Below are positions 6,899-10,068 of a stretch of DNA of 10,068 nt, piece by piece. The notes under the pieces were generated by a model. The model was given only the letters and a program-made list of their open reading frames with translations. It made no database searches and had not been told where the DNA came from. The stretch is from Wohlfahrtiimonas sp. (GTDB taxonomy: Bacteria; Pseudomonadota; Gammaproteobacteria; Cardiobacteriales; Wohlfahrtiimonadaceae), in assembly GCA_030149965.1 (NCBI GenBank), contig JASLHB010000036.1:1-10068 (forward strand), in the 5' to 3' direction. Within the stretch, counting starts at the first letter, position 1; the number at the start of each line of letters is the position of its first letter. Position numbers and translations under genes: made by a program.

Positions 6899-8098
6899 TC
6901 ATACATATTCCGATGCGGCATGCGCAGAAGCCCATGCCCATTGGAAGTTATATCCGCCCAATTGCCCAGATACATCCAAAACCTCACCAATAAAGAATAG
7001 TCCTTTCTGCTTTTGGCTTTCCATGGTTTTAGATGAAACTTCTGTCGTATCTACTCCGCCTAATGTGACTTCTGCCGTGCGATAACCTTCTGTTCCAGCT
7101 GGTTTCACTTCAAATTGATGCAATGTATCAGCAATTGCTGATAATTTATCATCACTCAACTGCCCTATCATAATTTCTGCTTCATTTGCCCAAATTAGAT
7201 TTTGTAATTCTAATACTAAATTTTTCGGCAAATATTCGCTGATGATGGTTCTCAATAATACTTTTGGCTGCGCTGATTTTTTAGCTTTGAAAATATCTAA
7301 TAAATTTTGTGTCGGTAAGAAATTGATGTAAAAATTCTCACCTGCTTTCCAATAATTGGATAATTGCAATGAACTTGGTCCGCTTAATCCTCGATGCGTG
7401 AACAATAAAGCTTCCGAAAAACTTTTTGCATCATTGGATAAAGTTGCATCCACAGCATTGCCGCTCAATCTCGCTGTGATATCTCTGAATCCATCTGAAA
7501 ATGTAAATGGCACTAAGCCTGCGCGCGTAGGATAAACATGATGCCCAAATGATTCAGCAATGTCATAACCAATACCTGATCCACCTAATGTTGGAATGGA
7601 TAAACCGCCAGTTGCCACGACAACAGATTCACAATTAAATGAACCTTGTGCGGTATTCACTTTAAAGCTTTGATCATTCAATGCTTGGACTGACTGAACA
7701 TCACTGTGAGTTTTTATATCCACTAATTGAGTTGATTCACATTCTGCAACCAACATCGCAAGGATTTGCTTAGAACCATTCAATGTGAATAATCGACCAT
7801 GTGCGCGTTCTTCATACTCAATATGATGATCGCAAACCATGCCGATGAATTCCCATTGGTTATAACGCGCTAAAGCGGAAATAACAAAATGAGGATTGTG
7901 TGTAATGTAATTATTTGGCGCAACATCCATATTGGTAAAATTACATTTACCGCCGCCAGACATTAAGATTTTCTTGCCAATCTTATTCGCCTTTTCTAAC
8001 ACTAAAACTTTACGACCGCGTTGCGCCGCCATAAATGCCAGCATCAATCCAGATGCGCCAGCACCTATTACAATCACATCATATTGTTTATTCGACAT
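6899..8098 (-). CDS. yhiN: YhiN/HI0933-family FAD-dependent oxidoreductase
   Basis: This 399-residue flavoprotein belongs to the YhiN/HI0933 family (often annotated as aminoacetone oxidase-like or NAD(P)/FAD-dependent oxidoreductase), whose physiological substrate is not established. Residues 8-35 form the FAD-binding Rossmann element VIVIGAGASGLM, continuing to VLVLEKANKIGKKILMSGGGKCNFTN (32-56), a family signature. ATGGLSIPTLGGSGIGYDIA (162-181) and FTHRGLSGPSSLQLS (233-247) are also typical. The C-terminal half contains RTAEVTLGGVD (340-350) and the second FAD contact GLFFIGEVLDVSGQLGGYNFQWA (366-388). The ATG at 8098 is preceded by a weak GGA. It has its own likely promoter and converges on dxs, so it is probably a separate transcription unit. 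Confidence 0.93.
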   Translation of the reverse strand: MSNKQYDVIVIGAGASGLMLAFMAAQRGRKVLVLEKANKIGKKILMSGGGKCNFTNMDVAPNNYITHNPHFVISALARYNQWEFIGMVCDHHIEYEERAHGRLFTLNGSKQILAMLVAECESTQLVDIKTHSDVQSVQALNDQSFKVNTAQGSFNCESVVVATGGLSIPTLGGSGIGYDIAESFGHHVYPTRAGLVPFTFSDGFRDITARLSGNAVDATLSNDAKSFSEALLFTHRGLSGPSSLQLSNYWKAGENFYINFLPTQNLLDIFKAKKSAQPKVLLRTIISEYLPKNLVLELQNLIWANEAEIMIGQLSDDKLSAIADTLHQFEVKPAGTEGYRTAEVTLGGVDTTEVSSKTMESQKQKGLFFIGEVLDVSGQLGGYNFQWAWASAHAASEYV

Positions 8099-8127
8099 AG
8101 TTCCACAGCTGATTGGCTAAAACGCGC

Positions 8128-8133
8128 ATTATA
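8128..8133 (-). promoter_or_regulatory. Probable -10 box for the YhiN-type gene
   Basis: A perfect TATAAT lies at 8133-8128 on the minus strand, 29 bases upstream of the ATG at 8098. It falls between that ATG and the terminator of the preceding gene. No strong -35 hexamer is seen at 16-18 bases spacing. Confidence 0.5.
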
Positions 8134-8162
8134 AGTGATTTTACCTACTTGTGCGACTTAAC

Positions 8163-8185
8163 AAAAAAGAGCCTTTAATCGGCTC
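8163..8185 (-). terminator. Rho-independent terminator of the 96-residue hypothetical gene
   Basis: On the minus strand GAGCC (8185-8181) pairs with GGCTC (8173-8169) across a 7-base loop, and six T follow (8168-8163). It lies 12 bases after the stop of the hypothetical gene and before the YhiN-type promoter, so it isolates the two units. Confidence 0.75.
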
Positions 8186-8197
8186 AGTTTTCTATAT

Positions 8198-8488
8198 TTA
8201 TTTTGCTGATTTTGGTAGCTTTCTAATGCCATATCCATCTTCACTACAATATAAAATACCATCATCCACTAGTTGATCTAGTACATCAGCAATTAATACC
8301 GACATGATATAAGTATATTTTAATGGTGATGAAGCTTTAGTAATATGCACATCTTTATTATCAGGATCATCAAAATTAAAAGCTGGCAAATATTGCATGT
8401 CATATAGATCGCCGACCTTCAAACCTTGATTAATAATATCTTTTCGTATTTCCAAATTTACAGTTGAAAAATGCTTCTTTTTATACAT
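8198..8488 (-). CDS. Hypothetical 96-residue protein, possible winged-helix-like C-terminus
   Basis: I do not recognise this protein. It has no signal peptide or membrane segment, so it is probably cytoplasmic. The N-terminal 26 residues are basic (MYKKKHF...), residues 39-46 are acidic (FDDPDNKD region), and residues 58-77 look like a helix (KYTYIMSVLIADVLDQLVDD). The last part, DDGILYCSEDGYGIRKLP (75-92), has the helix-turn and beta-hairpin pattern of a winged-helix wing, which hints at a DNA-binding or adaptor role; this is inference only. The ATG at 8488 has AAGG 11 bases upstream. Support for it being real is the terminator directly downstream and the absence of a competing frame. It sits alone between the YhiN-type gene and tmm, all on the minus strand. 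Confidence 0.7.
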   Translation of the reverse strand: MYKKKHFSTVNLEIRKDIINQGLKVGDLYDMQYLPAFNFDDPDNKDVHITKASSPLKYTYIMSVLIADVLDQLVDDGILYCSEDGYGIRKLPKSAK

Positions 8489-8569
8489 AAATACTTATAC
8501 CTTAAAACGCTTATAGGCGCTAATGATAGGTAATATTATTACTTAATGCTATATATTTAATTTATGCGA

Positions 8570-8593
8570 CACCAAGGTGATATTACCTTGGTG
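8570..8593. terminator. Strong hairpin after the monooxygenase gene, possible terminator
   Basis: CACCAAGGT (8570-8578) and ACCTTGGTG (8585-8593) form a perfect 9-base stem with a 6-base loop, starting seven bases beyond the tmm stop codon. In the minus direction the sequence after the stem is AT-rich but has no clear T-run, so termination may be inefficient or the hairpin may protect the mRNA 3' end. It could also allow partial read-through into the hypothetical gene. Confidence 0.5.
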
Positions 8594-8600
8594 CTTGCTT

Positions 8601-9977
8601 TTACACTTCTTTCTTCAACGGTTCAAAACTCAAAGATAAGAAATACTCCAAAGTATCATCTTTAATCTCTAACCATGACATAGGTAATTGTGGTGCCAAG
8701 GTTTGAGTTTGTGTAGAGCGATAAGATTTTTCTCGGAATCCCATAATGTCTTCCATCTTATCTTTTTGCCACAACTTCAACATTTGCGCTTGTTTTTCAA
8801 CAGCAAAATCAGGGTAATCGGTTAAATTGACCAATTCACGAACATATGATGCTTGAAAATCAATAGAATCCTCACAAGTCTTTGCAGCTTGTCGTTTTGA
8901 TTGCCAGTGGTCCATATCTGCTTGTCGATCTGCTTCATTCGGCAATTCAAATCGATCGATCATGTAATCACGCGCCAACCATGCTTGTGCATCAAACATA
9001 TTGAAAGTGAAATATTGATCCTGCATACCTAAATAAAGTAATTGAGGATGTTCTTGCCAAAAAATGCCTTTATAAAGCGTTTCAGGATAGAGACAATTAT
9101 GCGTTTGTAAACGTAAACGATCTTCCAAAAATGGAAAGTGAAATTGATAACCAGTACATAAAATAATGGCATCAAACTCTTGGCTCGTACCGCCTTTAAA
9201 ATGTGCAATATTGCCATCAAAATGCGTCAATAAAGGTACTTCTTTAATGCCTTCAGGCCATTCAAATCCCAATGGATTCGAACGATAGCTGATCGTAATT
9301 GAGTTAGCGCCATACTTGTAACATTGTGTCGCGATATCTTCCGCGGAATAACTACTGCCCACCAAAAGAATATCTCGCCCTTCAAACTCTAAAGCATCAC
9401 GGAAATCATGTGCATGTAAAATTCTGCCTGGGAACTGATCTAAACCTTCAAAATATGGCATATTCGGCGTAGAAAAATGTCCTGTTGCCACAACAACATA
9501 ATCGAATACTTCTGTTTCTTGTTGTTCTGTTTTGTGATTCATCACAGTAACTGTGAATTTTTGGGCTTCATCATCGAATGTTACCCAACGGACAGGACAT
9601 TCAAATTTGATATATTTACGAATGTCTTGTTTATTGATGCGCCCCATAATGTAATCTTTTAAGACTGCACGAGGCGGATAAGATGGTATTGGCTGACCAA
9701 AATGCTCTTCAAATGAGTAATCTGCAAATTCTAAACATTCTTTTGGACCATTTGACCAAAGATAACGGTACATGCTGCCATGAACAGGTTCACCATGCTT
9801 ATCTAGCCCTGTTCGCCATGTGTAATTCCACATTCCTCCTATATCATTTTGTTTTTCATAACACACGATTTCAGGTAAATTTTCTACACCTTGTAATCGT
9901 GCTGCTTCAAAAGCACGTAGTTGTGCCAACCCGCTTGGACCTGCGCCCAAAATTGCAATACGTTTTTTTTCGATCAA
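8601..9977 (-). CDS. tmm: Flavin-containing monooxygenase, probable trimethylamine monooxygenase
   Basis: This is probably a cytoplasmic FAD/NADPH enzyme that oxidises trimethylamine with O2 to trimethylamine N-oxide. The 458 residues match bacterial Tmm, and the sequence closely resembles my memory of the Methylophaga enzyme throughout, including NYTWRTGLDKHGEPVHGSMY (51-70) and LWSNGPKECLEFADYSFEEHFG (73-94). The FAD site GAGPSG is at 11-16, the FMO signature FPGRILHAHDF at 182-192 (FxGxxxHxxxF), the NADPH site VGSSYSAED at 206-214, and LCTGY at 273-277. An asparagine (N76) and tyrosine (Y210) correspond to active-site residues known in bacterial FMOs. The start is TTG: AAGGAG lies six bases before it, no in-frame ATG exists between it and the upstream stop (TAG at 10013-10011), and the nearby ATG at 9982 is out of frame. 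Other amine or sulfide substrates (including indole) are possible. No TMA transporter or demethylation gene is visible nearby. Confidence 0.9.
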   Translation of the reverse strand: MIEKKRIAILGAGPSGLAQLRAFEAARLQGVENLPEIVCYEKQNDIGGMWNYTWRTGLDKHGEPVHGSMYRYLWSNGPKECLEFADYSFEEHFGQPIPSYPPRAVLKDYIMGRINKQDIRKYIKFECPVRWVTFDDEAQKFTVTVMNHKTEQQETEVFDYVVVATGHFSTPNMPYFEGLDQFPGRILHAHDFRDALEFEGRDILLVGSSYSAEDIATQCYKYGANSITISYRSNPLGFEWPEGIKEVPLLTHFDGNIAHFKGGTSQEFDAIILCTGYQFHFPFLEDRLRLQTHNCLYPETLYKGIFWQEHPQLLYLGMQDQYFTFNMFDAQAWLARDYMIDRFELPNEADRQADMDHWQSKRQAAKTCEDSIDFQASYVRELVNLTDYPDFAVEKQAQMLKLWQKDKMEDIMGFREKSYRSTQTQTLAPQLPMSWLEIKDDTLEYFLSLSFEPLKKEV

Positions 9978-10009
9978 AACATACTCCTTTTTTGTTGAGG
10001 ACCTTTTAC

Positions 10010-10036
10010 CCTATAAGATGATTTGATCTAAGTCAA
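10010..10036 (-). promoter_or_regulatory. Putative tmm promoter with overlapping FNR/ANR-like site
   Basis: On the minus strand TTGACT (10036-10031) and TATAGG (10015-10010) form a possible sigma-70 promoter with a 15-base spacer, 33 bases upstream of the TTG start. The -35 lies inside TTGACttagATCAA (10036-10023), which matches the FNR/ANR consensus TTGAT-N4-ATCAA at nine of ten defined positions; the wider sequence has arms ATTTGA and TCAAAT. A site over the -35 would be expected to repress when occupied, that is under low oxygen. Both elements are predictions by eye. Confidence 0.4.
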
Positions 10037-10068
10037 ATGAATGTGTGGATAATTTAACATTCACATTC

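Noticed and set aside
9683..10021. 112-residue open frame on the plus strand
   Set aside because: It lies wholly over the 5' part of the clearly coding tmm gene on the other strand, and its translation resembles no family I know.
1..10068. Defence system, prophage, insertion sequence or CRISPR array
   Set aside because: All sizeable genes are housekeeping or metabolic; no transposase, integrase, direct-repeat array, nuclease-effector gene pair or terminal inverted repeats were seen.

Overview
The window is an AT-rich chromosomal segment of a Gram-negative bacterium, most likely a gammaproteobacterium. The evidence is the order xseB-ispA-dxs (known from E. coli and relatives), an alpha-subunit-type glycyl-tRNA synthetase, a YhiN/HI0933-family flavoprotein, and a close similarity of most products to gammaproteobacterial families. 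I cannot fix the genus. There are no mobile elements, tRNAs, rRNAs or CRISPR arrays.

Left part, all on the minus strand: the first 15 codons of rplU (ribosomal protein L21) run off the left edge. A 458-base intergenic region follows, with a probable rplU promoter, a 27-base imperfect palindrome and a bidirectional terminator. Then come glyQ and a 761-residue MscS-superfamily channel protein with a MscK-like pore sequence, a periplasmic coiled-coil region and only three C-terminal membrane segments. glyS does not follow glyQ, which is unusual.

Middle part, plus strand: a compact operon xseB-ispA-dxs. dxs makes DXP, the first intermediate of the MEP isoprenoid pathway. IspA condenses the resulting C5 units to farnesyl diphosphate. 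XseB is the small subunit of exonuclease VII, and here it ends in an acidic tail finishing in DDDDIPF, the same kind of C-terminal tip that SSB uses to recruit repair enzymes.

Right part, minus strand: a YhiN-type FAD protein converges on dxs with a 5-base gap. It is followed by a 96-residue protein of unknown function with its own terminator, and by a flavin-containing monooxygenase closely resembling bacterial trimethylamine monooxygenase (Tmm). The Tmm gene starts at TTG behind a strong Shine-Dalgarno sequence. An FNR/ANR-like site lies over its putative -35, suggesting oxygen-dependent control.

I see no new multi-gene system. The best leads are the SSB-like tail on XseB, the FNR-like site at the tmm promoter, and the glyQ/glyS separation.
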